Below, piece by piece: positions 27,161-35,886 of a stretch of DNA of 64,000 bases. Under the pieces are notes generated by a model that searched no databases, had not been told where the DNA came from, and was given only the letters and a program-made list of their open reading frames with translations. The DNA comes from Acidobacteriia bacterium UBA6623. GTDB lineage: Bacteria; Acidobacteriota; Terriglobia; Bryobacterales; UBA6623. The stretch covers positions 124,001 through 188,000 of the forward strand of contig DJHJ01000014.1 in NCBI GenBank assembly GCA_002433055.1. Direction: 5' to 3'. Position 1 is the stretch's first letter, and each line of letters begins with the position of its first letter. The position numbers and the translations under genes were made by a program.

Positions 27161-28612
27161 TCACGCCGTCTCTCGAATTTCCAGCAGAATGCGACTATTC
27201 TTTGCTGCTGAAAATCTAGATGAAGGCCCGAAAGTTCTACTCCAAACTATTTCCTCCACATCTCCGCCTACCTGGGCCTCACCTGTCTGATCAATCCGTG
27301 TGGCGCAGACCAAAACCGGCCAGGCATCACGGTGCCAGACAGCCACCTGCTTTTCTTGAAACAGGAATTTCAGCTTCTTCACACCTGAGTGCCCTACCGG
27401 ACGATAGCTGTCACCTGCTTGCCAGTTGCGTATATATAGTGGCTTGGGGACTTTCTCCCAATCAAGCAGTCCACGCCAATCCCCATTATAGCCTTGTTTG
27501 GAGGATGAAATTTCTCTGTGGTGCAGCTTGAGTGTCAAGGAGAAACCACCCCAGGGACCTGAAAAACATCCTGGGGCGTCAACATTGACTCTATACAATG
27601 CTCTTTCAGCTGAGAGAAGCTTGGTTGGCCTGAGGTGAATTTCACCGAAAGACCTCTCAGCGTGAATTCCTGGCAAGTCTAGGCCCCCTGTTCCTTTCGA
27701 TGTCTCTGTAAGTTGGCGGAGTGATTCGATATGAGTGAAGCTGATTCCCAGAAGATCTCCACGCACATTTTTGATGGCGCGTCTCAGTAATCGCCTGGTT
27801 GTGGCCAAAGAAAGTGTCCTGATTGAATCAACACGGAAGCTCAGTCCATACTCAGTGGGCACCAGGTGAGACTGCTCGAGGGGTTGTAGTCTGGTGTCCC
27901 ATTCTTCTTCTTCGGCACGAGCCCACTCCGCGGTATTTGCAAGAGTGTTAACGATGTTGGGATTCCAGTCACGTTGTAATTGTGGCAAGAGGTTGTGACG
28001 TAAACGGTTACGTGCGTGAGTAGTGTCAAGATTGGTTGAGTCCAATCTATAAGCATGGTTATTACTCGTGAGATAGGCCATCACCTCATTTCGTGTATGT
28101 TCGATTAAAGGACGGACAACCTGGCTGGTCAGTTTTGGCCGGACTCCAGATAATCCAGCACTGCCTGCGCCTCGTAGGAGGCGAAACAGGACCGTTTCTG
28201 CCTGATCAGATCGAGTATGGCCGACTGCGACCTTGTCATAGTGGTCGTCATCTACCAAGTTCGTAAAAAACTCATATCGGATTGTGCGTGCAGCTTGTTC
28301 AAGGTTCTCACCCTTTTCTTTGGCTGTTGCGGCTACAGGAAAAGACTTCAGGTTTATCTCTAGTCCCAGTCTGTGTGCAAGATCTACGACAAATTTCTCA
28401 TCCCTGTCGGATTCAGAACCACGTAGCTGGTGATTGAGATGAATCACCCCGAGTGTAATTTTGAATCGAACAGCCAGTTTGCTGAGGATGTGAAGTAGAC
28501 AGACTGAATCTGGGCCACCAGAGACTGCTACCCCTACACGCTCGCCTGAAAGCAGCATGCTATGTTTGGCGATAGTGTGCTCTACGCGGTCAATGAAGCC
28601 ACTGTTTTCCAC
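27161..28612 (-). CDS. tilS: tRNA(Ile)-lysidine synthase
   Basis: Attaches lysine to C34 of tRNA-Ile(CAU), changing decoding from AUG to AUA. The N-terminal PP-loop ATPase motif SGGPDSVCLL is near residue 28, followed by VIHLNHQLRGSESDRD, AVGHTRSDQAETVLFRLLRGAG and LDSTNLDTTHARNRLRHNLLP, all family-diagnostic. The C-terminal part carries the GLLDWEKVPKPLYIRNWQAGDSYRP block. The GTG at 28612, with AGGGGA 6 bases upstream, is preferred to the ATG at 28693, since the extra 27 residues match nothing in the family. ftsH follows on the same strand. Confidence 0.92.
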   Translation of the reverse strand: MENSGFIDRVEHTIAKHSMLLSGERVGVAVSGGPDSVCLLHILSKLAVRFKITLGVIHLNHQLRGSESDRDEKFVVDLAHRLGLEINLKSFPVAATAKEKGENLEQAARTIRYEFFTNLVDDDHYDKVAVGHTRSDQAETVLFRLLRGAGSAGLSGVRPKLTSQVVRPLIEHTRNEVMAYLTSNNHAYRLDSTNLDTTHARNRLRHNLLPQLQRDWNPNIVNTLANTAEWARAEEEEWDTRLQPLEQSHLVPTEYGLSFRVDSIRTLSLATTRRLLRRAIKNVRGDLLGISFTHIESLRQLTETSKGTGGLDLPGIHAERSFGEIHLRPTKLLSAERALYRVNVDAPGCFSGPWGGFSLTLKLHHREISSSKQGYNGDWRGLLDWEKVPKPLYIRNWQAGDSYRPVGHSGVKKLKFLFQEKQVAVWHRDAWPVLVCATRIDQTGEAQVGGDVEEIVWSRTFGPSSRFSAAKNSRILLEIRETA

Positions 28613-28733
28613 AGTCCTTCCCCTAGTCTCAGAATGTGTGACCCAAGATCCTAAATTAGTCGTTAGGTGACTGGGCAATTTCCAAAGTATCAATCACAGG
28701 TCAGTCGCCATACCCTAGTGATATCGTTTGCTT

Positions 28734-29123
28734 TTAGTTGGTTATATCGAACGTACGACTTCGGTCGCGAACCGGAATATAAGTCTCGTACCATTCCTTC
28801 TGTGCATCACTGCCAGCATAGTCTTTCAGAGCTTTTTCATTCTTGAACTCCATGACGAATGCAGCCGTTACGCCAGACTCTCGACCTTGTGCTTTTATTG
28901 AGCGAGTCCACACACGGGTTATACCTTCGTACTTTTCAGCCAAAGTTTCTACGCCTTTCAGCGCGGCAGCAATCTTTTCCTCAGATGCATCATCCGCCCA
29001 TTTTATTGTCACTACATGGATTACGCTTTCGGGTGTTATGGACCCACCATACAAGGCTACCGAAGTCGATAAGGCAACCAGGGCTACTAGTGAAATGACT
29101 CTCAAAATGTTGAATTTCTTCAT
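28734..29123 (-). CDS. Dabb (stress-responsive A/B barrel) domain protein, exported
   Basis: A small protein of about 129 residues with a signal peptide (MKKFNILRVISLVALVALSTSVALYGG) followed by one Dabb domain (VIHVVTIKWADDASEEKIAAALKGVETL, EFKNEKALKDYAGSDAQKEWYETYIPVRDRSRTFDI). Dabb proteins are dimeric ferredoxin-like barrels, usually cytoplasmic, so an exported member is less common. ATG 29123 is chosen over 29141: AAAGGAG lies 7 bases before it and the signal peptide begins there. Upstream of tilS, 41 bases from the longest tilS frame; co-transcription is possible. Substrate unknown. Confidence 0.83.
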   Translation of the reverse strand: MKKFNILRVISLVALVALSTSVALYGGSITPESVIHVVTIKWADDASEEKIAAALKGVETLAEKYEGITRVWTRSIKAQGRESGVTAAFVMEFKNEKALKDYAGSDAQKEWYETYIPVRDRSRTFDITN

Positions 29124-29503
29124 GGAAACACTCCTTTTCATGTGTTGGGTTTGTATAGTATCGAGACCGCAGAGCCCGACCGGTTGATTTATTTTCTGAG
29201 CGGAAAATCCTGCGGAAACCCTTCAAGTATATAAGCACTATCAAACCCGTGGGGTTTATTTTGAGGGTTGACCTCTCGAAATAGTACCGAGGGACGGGAC
29301 AGTCTCTAAGTAGTAGTATTAGGAATGAGAGTTGTAACTTGCCCTACAAGTTCTTGAATTAAAACCACGTTAGAGTTTCATCCCCACCGGTTCTGTCCTC
29401 TGGTAACGGCAGCCACACATTCCCCATATTCATTGCGAGTTAGTAGGTCTCGGACGTATACTTTTCCCACAGGCATGAAAAGAAAGATGGAGATGGGGCA
29501 CCT
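29124..29503. other. Intergenic region between divergent genes, with a terminator-like hairpin
   Basis: This 380-base gap separates the leftward Dabb gene from the rightward sulfatase gene. It holds a compact hairpin at 29243-29257, AAACCC-GTG-GGGTTT, followed on the plus strand by ATTTT, which resembles a small terminator though no plus-strand gene ends nearby. No promoter, small gene or RNA family could be assigned with confidence. Confidence 0.3.
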
Positions 29504-31921
29504 ATGAGGCTAACTGGGCTAGCAGTTTTCTTAATCGGTTTGATTGGTTGTTCAGACGGCGGCAAGCCTCCAGTAGTTAGAATCGTTGATCAGTTTGACC
29601 CCAAGCTGGTCGATGGGTCACCGTCATCGAAGGCACCGGAACCACAAGCTCTTTGGAATTTTTCTGAATCAGAGCAGGACAATGTTCCTTTACTTGGATG
29701 GAAGATCGGTTCTGGAGTGACTGGGCTTAGAGTGGTGAATGGCAGGCTGACCGGTCGAACAACAACGGACACTCCGATTATCTATGCAATGCGCCCGGAA
29801 ACGGTGGATCAGTCAGACCTATTTCACTCTCTTGAAATCAAGGCTCAAACATCGGAAGCGGTGGAAATGAGAGCTCACTTAGAAAATTCTGCGGAGCCAG
29901 ATTTTGCGAGACTTATTACTGCATCTGCGAGTTTTAATTGGCTTATGGAAGGCCGACTCGAAGGTGATTGGATGCAATCAGTAGTCCTGACTGAGGGAAG
30001 AGTTCATAGTTTGGCAGAAGTGCAGGCTATTCTCTTACGTCCAGCAAGTGACGCTGGTGTAACTTTCGAGATCGAATCGATTCGTCTGGTGTCACAACGT
30101 GAGCATCGCACTTCGATTCCTTCCGGTTTAGGATGGCAAGGGCTAGGTGAAGTTTTTCGAGAAACGATTGTTTCTCGCTCGCCCGAAAGTTTTTCTGTTG
30201 ATGTTGAAATTCCTACTGCCGCTTGGTTGGATCTGCATCTGGGAACGCTAGAGGAATCGGCTGTGACATTTCAGATCGATGATGTTACGGATAGTCGAGA
30301 AGACAGGATTTTCGAACGTATCATTACGATGCCTCAAAGATGGGAGTGGGCTACAGTAGACCTATCAGCATTTGCCGGTGTTCGGAAGCTGCGATTTTCT
30401 CTAAGCGTCGAAGGGGATAGACACATTGGTTTCTGGGGCTCACCGGTAATTCGTCGTCGTGATCGTCAGACAACACATCAAAAGCCATCAGATAACACAT
30501 TAGGCGATACGACTACTCCTCAAGGTGTAATCTTGATCATGACGGATACACTTCGTCGGGATCACCTAGCTGCCTATGGCTATGATCGCGAAACAGCCCC
30601 AACTTTGTCATACATGGCTCGCGAAGGAGCGTTGTTCCTTGACAACATTTCGCAAGCGGCGTGGACGAAAGTCGCAGTGCCATCAATCATGACATCGCTT
30701 TATCCACATTCCCACGGCGTAAAACGCATTCCGGACCGCCTATCATCGGCTGCTGTTACTATTGCCGAGGTGTATCGTGACGCTGGGTACGCTACTGCTG
30801 CTTTCTGTTCAAATGCATTTACAGGGCGATTCACGAATCTTCACCAGGGGTTCGAGGAAGTGCATGAAGCTGGTTCCCTAACGACGGAGACAAATAGCAG
30901 CAAGACATCGCGTGCGATTGTCAATCGTGCTATCACATGGCTTGAGCAGCGTCCTAATGAGCCTTACTTTTTGTTCATGCATCTCTATGACCCACATAGT
31001 GACTTTGAGCCACGAGCTCCATACAACACGATGTGGTCGACAGCTTCCGGCAAGGAAACCCATGAAAATCATCGTAAGCTCGCTCTTGCTGAAGCTGAGA
31101 AGAAGGGCGAAAAGCGTCCCTTTGACGAACTTCCATTTCCGGAAGATTTTAGACGAGCTAACCTCGACTCAAAATCATGGATGAGATACGAGAAGGGTTG
31201 GTACGATGGCTCAATTCGGGGTATGGATACAGAAGTTGGACGACTTTTGGAACGTTTACGCACACTGAAGCTGGAACGAGAAACTTTGATAGGAGTGGTT
31301 TCTGATCATGGCGAGGAACTTCATGAGCATGGAAAGATGGGCCATGGCCATGCGTTATATGGTGAGATCGTGAATGTACCATTACTGCTTTACAGGCCAG
31401 GGTCAATTCCGTCGGGTGTACGTGTGACGGAGACGACGCGCAGTATCGACCTAATGCCGACGTTGCTGGGAGCGAGTGGGTTGTCAATTCCGCAGAGTGT
31501 TCAAGGGCAGAATTTACTTCCTCTCGTGGTTGCTTACCGAGACAGAGAGGGAGAGGGTGCCAAGATAAGAGCCACTTCTCTTGGTTGGAAGTCACATCCA
31601 GCAGTGAGCGAGGAGCACAGTCGTGATCGATGCTGTGGACACGCCGACGAATCTTATGCTGTGGTGTTTGATGGATGGAAGCTCATTCACAACGTCACCA
31701 CAAAGGATAAGCCGGAATTCGAATTATTCAATCATCGATCAGATCCACTTGACAAAACGAATGTTGCCGATCAGCACCCAGGCTTAGTCGAAGCGCTTAC
31801 GGCGCAACTCACCGCTTGGCGTAAAATGGTTGCCGCAGCTAAACTTCCCGAGGAAGTGCCAACTGAAGGAATGACCTCAGAGGAAATTAACCGACTGCGT
31901 AGTTTAGGCTATATCCAATAA
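29504..31921 (+). CDS. Sulfatase-superfamily lipoprotein
   Basis: An 805-residue protein with a lipoprotein signal (lipobox LIGC, Cys at residue 16), an N-terminal region of about 320 residues with beta-rich repeats and no clear family, and a sulfatase/alkaline phosphatase domain from about residue 340. Metal-binding blocks are ILIMTDTLRRDHLAAYG and VSDHGEELHEHGKMGHGHALYGE. The nucleophile region reads AWTKVAVPSIMTSLYP: there is no C/S-x-P-x-R, so it cannot be a formylglycine sulfatase; Thr would be the nucleophile as in phosphodiesterase or phosphoethanolamine-transferase relatives. ELFNHRSDPLDKTNVADQHP is the usual sulfatase end block. Confidence 0.87.
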   Translation: MRLTGLAVFLIGLIGCSDGGKPPVVRIVDQFDPKLVDGSPSSKAPEPQALWNFSESEQDNVPLLGWKIGSGVTGLRVVNGRLTGRTTTDTPIIYAMRPETVDQSDLFHSLEIKAQTSEAVEMRAHLENSAEPDFARLITASASFNWLMEGRLEGDWMQSVVLTEGRVHSLAEVQAILLRPASDAGVTFEIESIRLVSQREHRTSIPSGLGWQGLGEVFRETIVSRSPESFSVDVEIPTAAWLDLHLGTLEESAVTFQIDDVTDSREDRIFERIITMPQRWEWATVDLSAFAGVRKLRFSLSVEGDRHIGFWGSPVIRRRDRQTTHQKPSDNTLGDTTTPQGVILIMTDTLRRDHLAAYGYDRETAPTLSYMAREGALFLDNISQAAWTKVAVPSIMTSLYPHSHGVKRIPDRLSSAAVTIAEVYRDAGYATAAFCSNAFTGRFTNLHQGFEEVHEAGSLTTETNSSKTSRAIVNRAITWLEQRPNEPYFLFMHLYDPHSDFEPRAPYNTMWSTASGKETHENHRKLALAEAEKKGEKRPFDELPFPEDFRRANLDSKSWMRYEKGWYDGSIRGMDTEVGRLLERLRTLKLERETLIGVVSDHGEELHEHGKMGHGHALYGEIVNVPLLLYRPGSIPSGVRVTETTRSIDLMPTLLGASGLSIPQSVQGQNLLPLVVAYRDREGEGAKIRATSLGWKSHPAVSEEHSRDRCCGHADESYAVVFDGWKLIHNVTTKDKPEFELFNHRSDPLDKTNVADQHPGLVEALTAQLTAWRKMVAAAKLPEEVPTEGMTSEEINRLRSLGYIQ

Positions 31922-31972
31922 CCTGTAGCATGACCCGATCGATCAGCTGCCCACTTTCCGTTATCAAAACTT

Positions 31973-32968
31973 TCACATCCAAAGGCCTCCGCGACGTGAA
32001 TGAAGCAGCCAGATGAAGAACGGGCCTCCTATTAGTGCCGTGATGACACCTACTGGAATTTCCGCAGGAGCCATCGCCGTTCTCGCCACGGTATCACACA
32101 AGATTAAAAATCCACCCCCGACCAAAAAAGATGCTGGGATCAGTGTACGGTGGTCCGCACCCAACTGTAGGCGTAAGGCATGAGGAATCAGCAAGCCAAT
32201 AAACCCGATTGGCCCGGTAAATGCAGTCACCGAGGCCGTCAAGAACGATCCAAGCAGGTAGGCCATTAACATAAGGGAAGCCAGGTTAACACCCCGAGTC
32301 GCTGCCCATTCTTCACCCACCGATAAGAGGTTTAGCTGATTCGATTTTTTCATCGCAATCGAGAAACTGATGCAAATACCTACAGCAAGTGCAGTGAGAG
32401 TCATGTAATCACGTGATTCTATGCCACCCATCAACCATCGGACAATGGCAAATGACTGTGCGAAACCTGCGCTGTAGTGTAGAAACAGGATTGCTGCCAT
32501 CGCCATCGCATTAATCGCAACCCCTGTCAGCAACAACGTAAATGAAGACATGCGTCTACTTTGTGTGGCGATTGAGATGACGATCGCAATGGTAATTGCA
32601 GCGCCGATGAAAGCTGCTGGCCAGGTAGCTGGAAAGATGCCGATTGTCTGCCAACCAGAACAAATTGCAAGGACGGCACCGAGTGCTGAGCCACTCTGTA
32701 CTCCGAGGGTGAATGGAGTTGCCAAAGCGTCTCTGAGTAAAGCTTGAAAGATAACTCCGGCTAGTGCTAGAGCGCCACCTGTTAGTGCTGCCAGAATTAC
32801 GCGAGGCAGTCGAGCATAGAAAAATATTTCGTGATCTGGTGACTCTCCGTGCCAAACTCGCAACATGTCGATTTTTGTTGAGCCAATCAAAGGAGCGACT
32901 AAGGCCGTCAACAGAAAAAACCCGGCGGCAGCAAGGATGACCAGGGTAAACTTCTTACGATTTAGCAT
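31973..32968 (-). CDS. FecCD/BtuC-type ABC permease
   Basis: A 331-residue inner-membrane permease with about ten hydrophobic segments, of the family importing cobalamin, haem or ferric siderophores. Family blocks seen are RLPRVILAALTGGALALAGVIFQALLRDALATPFTLGVQSGSALGA, GVAINAMAMA and FTGPIGFIGLLIPHALRL, ending GGPFFIWLL. It is the last gene of a three-gene minus-strand import operon (binding protein, ATPase, permease). The ligand is not clear from the permease. The interrupted queG elsewhere in the window encodes a cobalamin enzyme, but that is only suggestive. Confidence 0.92.
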   Translation of the reverse strand: MLNRKKFTLVILAAAGFFLLTALVAPLIGSTKIDMLRVWHGESPDHEIFFYARLPRVILAALTGGALALAGVIFQALLRDALATPFTLGVQSGSALGAVLAICSGWQTIGIFPATWPAAFIGAAITIAIVISIATQSRRMSSFTLLLTGVAINAMAMAAILFLHYSAGFAQSFAIVRWLMGGIESRDYMTLTALAVGICISFSIAMKKSNQLNLLSVGEEWAATRGVNLASLMLMAYLLGSFLTASVTAFTGPIGFIGLLIPHALRLQLGADHRTLIPASFLVGGGFLILCDTVARTAMAPAEIPVGVITALIGGPFFIWLLHSRRGGLWM

Positions 32969-33010
32969 GGCCTACCGATCTTGAATTCATTGGCTTCAGA
33001 GTAGTTTTCA

Positions 33011-33829
33011 TCACTGGGGCTTAATTTTGTCAAGTAAATAATTGTCTAGCTGGTGCGGTTTAGCGGGTTCGTAGAAAACCCATGATCGCTCTGCGGGGCC
33101 TTTGCAAATTTTTGCGTTGATCTGGAAAATGTCTGCCAATATGTCGGTCTTCAGAACGTCGTTGGGATGACCGTCAGCGGCGATTACCCCTTCAGCGAGC
33201 ACAATTAAACGGTCAGCGTGTTGTGCAGCCAGGTTTAAGTCATGCGTGACGGCTATGACACTCATGCCAGAATGTGCCAGATTACGCAATAGTGAGTATG
33301 TGTAGAGCTGATTTTTTAGGTCCAAGAATGTCGTTGGTTCATCGAGTAGGAGCACTTGAGCTTCTTGAGCCAATGCGGACGCGAGGACAACCCGTTGTCT
33401 TTCACCACCACTTAGGCTGCTGAATTCACGGTGAGCAAATTCAACTGTGTTGCTGATTTCCATTGCACAACGTATGGCTTTGAGATCTTCGGGGGATTCA
33501 AAGAGACCTCGGCAGTGGGGTGTGCGACCCATCAGTACAACCTGTTCGGCCGTGAATGGGAATTCCAGTCGAACTAGCTGTGGAATAAAAGCTATATGTT
33601 GACCGAGTGATTGCTTCTTCCATTCTCGAAGTTCGACATTGAGAAATGAACAACCTCCTTCATACCCTTCTAGATAACCCGAGAGAATGGACATTAGTGT
33701 TGATTTGCCTGCACCATTGGGCCCGATAATGGCGGTCATCTCGCCGGCTTGCAGTTGCAGATCAAAGCCACGTAAGACTTCGACAGAGTCGAATCGAAAA
33801 CGCAAATCACTGAGAGTAAAAAGATTCAC
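33011..33829 (-). CDS. FecE/BtuD-type ABC ATP-binding protein
   Basis: A 272-residue ATPase with Walker A GPNGAGKST (about residues 36-44), a Q-loop, the signature LSGGERQRVVLASALAQ, Walker B VLLLDEP and the H-loop in VTHDLN. The order of blocks is typical of the FepC/BtuD class. It overlaps the binding-protein gene by 4 bases (ATGA) and precedes the permease by 42 bases. It would power uptake through the permease encoded next. Confidence 0.93.
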   Translation of the reverse strand: MNLFTLSDLRFRFDSVEVLRGFDLQLQAGEMTAIIGPNGAGKSTLMSILSGYLEGYEGGCSFLNVELREWKKQSLGQHIAFIPQLVRLEFPFTAEQVVLMGRTPHCRGLFESPEDLKAIRCAMEISNTVEFAHREFSSLSGGERQRVVLASALAQEAQVLLLDEPTTFLDLKNQLYTYSLLRNLAHSGMSVIAVTHDLNLAAQHADRLIVLAEGVIAADGHPNDVLKTDILADIFQINAKICKGPAERSWVFYEPAKPHQLDNYLLDKIKPQ

Positions 33830-34791
33830 TGTGTTACCTCTGGGTGAATCATAGCCACAAGGCGTCTTGCAGTCTCAGCTACGCGCAATCCTGGTACGAC
33901 GAAAATATCCTCGGAAACTACATAGACACGACCAGTCCGAACGGCTGACAATTCAGGCAGTTGCTTCCAGAGTTTCGTTGCCATCACACGATGATCCTCG
34001 GTTACGGAAACAGTATTTCCCATGTTACCCATATCGATAATAACTTCAGGATTGCGGGCGTAGAGTTCTTCACGTGGAATGCGTGGATAGTGAGCCAATG
34101 TGTCTTCGAAGACGTTTTTTCCACCAGCGATAGTGATTAACTCATTCAGGAAAGACCTGCTGCCGACGACGGTCACATCTTCTACTGTTGCTGGCGTGCG
34201 TCCGATAACGAACATTACACTTCGACGGCGAAGCTTGCTGGCCTGTTGACGAATTGTAGCTAGTTCAGAACGCAGCCTAGTGACTTGCTCAAGAGCGCGT
34301 CCAGGTGTATGTGTTGCTTCACCGAGATCCAATAGTGATTGATAGATCCCCGCTAAGTCGTTGTGTTGTAGAGCTACAAAAGGTAGACCAAAACTGCGCA
34401 GTTTTTGTATCAAACCGCGGTGTTCCTTGAGTGTCACAACTAAATCCGTCTTTATTGCCAAGATGGTCTCGAAGTTCGGATTCATGTAGTCGCCTATTTT
34501 ATGTTTCTGACGCACCTCAGGCGGGTAGTGACAATGCGTGGTTACGCCTACAACACGATCTCCTAGTCCTAGTGAATAAAGCATTTCGGTGATGCTAGGA
34601 GCTACAGAGACGATCCGTTTTGGCTTGATGAGCGCTGATTTGGCATCCCGCAAACAAAACAGAACACTGAAGAGTTGAAGAAGAGATCGGCGAGTCAGGT
34701 ATTTCGACCAACGTAGCACAGGAATAGGCTTGTTTGACAAGCCAGCATGAACAGTTGAGATGGTTAGGTTACGGGTTGATTGACTGTGCAC
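33826..34791 (-). CDS. BtuF-like periplasmic binding protein
   Basis: A helical-backbone (TroA-like) binding protein of 321 residues: RIVSVAPSITEMLYSLGLGDRVVGVTTHCHYPPEV, then KIGDYMNPNFETILAIKTDLVV, AGGKNVFEDTLAHYPRI. These blocks fit BtuF-like cobalamin binding proteins most closely, but related proteins carry siderophores. The N-terminus has TRRSLLQLFSVLFCL near residue 33, a Tat-like signal that is oddly far from the annotated ATG, so the real start may be further downstream. First gene of the import operon; no cobalamin riboswitch core was found in the 168 bases upstream. Confidence 0.85.
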   Translation of the reverse strand: MHSQSTRNLTISTVHAGLSNKPIPVLRWSKYLTRRSLLQLFSVLFCLRDAKSALIKPKRIVSVAPSITEMLYSLGLGDRVVGVTTHCHYPPEVRQKHKIGDYMNPNFETILAIKTDLVVTLKEHRGLIQKLRSFGLPFVALQHNDLAGIYQSLLDLGEATHTPGRALEQVTRLRSELATIRQQASKLRRRSVMFVIGRTPATVEDVTVVGSRSFLNELITIAGGKNVFEDTLAHYPRIPREELYARNPEVIIDMGNMGNTVSVTEDHRVMATKLWKQLPELSAVRTGRVYVVSEDIFVVPGLRVAETARRLVAMIHPEVTQ

Positions 34792-34959
34792 TTCGGCATT
34801 AAACCTCTCACTGGGGAGTATGAGTATTGTAGCGATCTGTCGAAGTACGCAGTGGAAGTGGTTCAGTTAAATCTTTTATGAAAATAAAAGTTGGTATCAC
34901 GTGGCCGCGTGTAGAGTCAGTCTTGATGGCTGTCAGTTTAATGTTGCACGCGAATAGAG

Positions 34960-35685
34960 TTACAGGCCCTTGATTAGGTGGCCTAGCTTCTCTTTCTTGG
35001 TGCGGAGGTAGCTAGTGGCTTGGTCTGGAGAGTCTATCTCGCAAGGTACGCGTTCTGTTATTTCTATGCCGGCAGCTTCGAGTGCAGCAACTTTTTCAGG
35101 GTTGTTGGAGAGAAAACGTATTTTTTTCAGGCCGAAATAGTGTATGACGGCAATCGGATCGTCATATAGTCGCTGATCGGCCTCAAAGCCAAGCTCCTCG
35201 TTAGCCTCAACTGTATCCGCCCCGTTGTCTTGTAGCTGGTATGCCATCAACTTGTTGACCAGGCCAATACCGCGCCCCTCTTGAGGGTCGTAAACAAGCA
35301 ATCCACGACCTTCATTGGCAATCTTTTCCAGTGCAAGTTCTAACTGACGTCCGCAATCGCAACGTAGGCTGCCAAAAACATCACCGGTCAGACATTGCGA
35401 ATGTATTCGTACCAGAGGTGCACGATCGGAGGTCAATGAAAAATCCCCTAACTTGAGGGCCACTGTCTCGGCCGAGTTCGTACTTTGCAAATCAGTGGTT
35501 AATCCAACTGTTGGGCTATTGGGAGCGTTTCGACGGAAGCCAAAAATACGGAAATTTCCGAAACGGCAAGGGAATGCAGCCTCTGCCACCTTTTCAAGTT
35601 TCACGGTCAATGGCACTCTGGATTTTCCATACTGGGTCCGGGAATTCTCACGTTCATCCAGCAGTTCGGAGTAAGTTCTATCCAT
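34960..35685 (-). CDS. ribA: GTP cyclohydrolase II
   Basis: Opens GTP to the first riboflavin precursor with release of formate and pyrophosphate. The zinc site is C98, C109 and C111 (SQCLTGDVFGSLRCDCG), and LLVYDPQEGRGIGLVNK and LSNNPEKVAALEAAGI complete the family pattern. At 241 residues it is a stand-alone enzyme, not fused to a RibB domain, with about 30 extra N-terminal residues before KVAEAAFPCRFG. Divergent from the LytS-type kinase gene. Note that it makes formate, but the formate dehydrogenase lies 20 kb away and no direct link is implied. Confidence 0.93.
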   Translation of the reverse strand: MDRTYSELLDERENSRTQYGKSRVPLTVKLEKVAEAAFPCRFGNFRIFGFRRNAPNSPTVGLTTDLQSTNSAETVALKLGDFSLTSDRAPLVRIHSQCLTGDVFGSLRCDCGRQLELALEKIANEGRGLLVYDPQEGRGIGLVNKLMAYQLQDNGADTVEANEELGFEADQRLYDDPIAVIHYFGLKKIRFLSNNPEKVAALEAAGIEITERVPCEIDSPDQATSYLRTKKEKLGHLIKGL

Positions 35686-35886
35686 GTCAAATTGTCTATT
35701 CTCCGAGTCTCGTCAATACTTTCTACAGTGGTCGACAACTTAAATCCTGTTGGGGCATAAGTCGCAAAGTACTACCATTATAAGGGACGACACCAAGGGG
35801 ATCTTCACCAGGTGATTCTTCGTTGGGCAAGAGCGAAGTGATGAAACTTTGAAGTGTTCTTGCCAGTTGCGGTCTCGTTACGGACT

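Noticed and set aside
29243..29257. Plus-strand rho-independent terminator AAACCC-GTG-GGGTTT-ATTTT
   Set aside because: No plus-strand gene ends upstream of it; kept only as an unexplained hairpin in the intergenic entry.
34792..34959. Cobalamin riboswitch before the BtuF-like gene
   Set aside because: The 168 bases were read on the minus strand; no B12-box or conserved core was found, and the region is shorter than a usual element plus leader.
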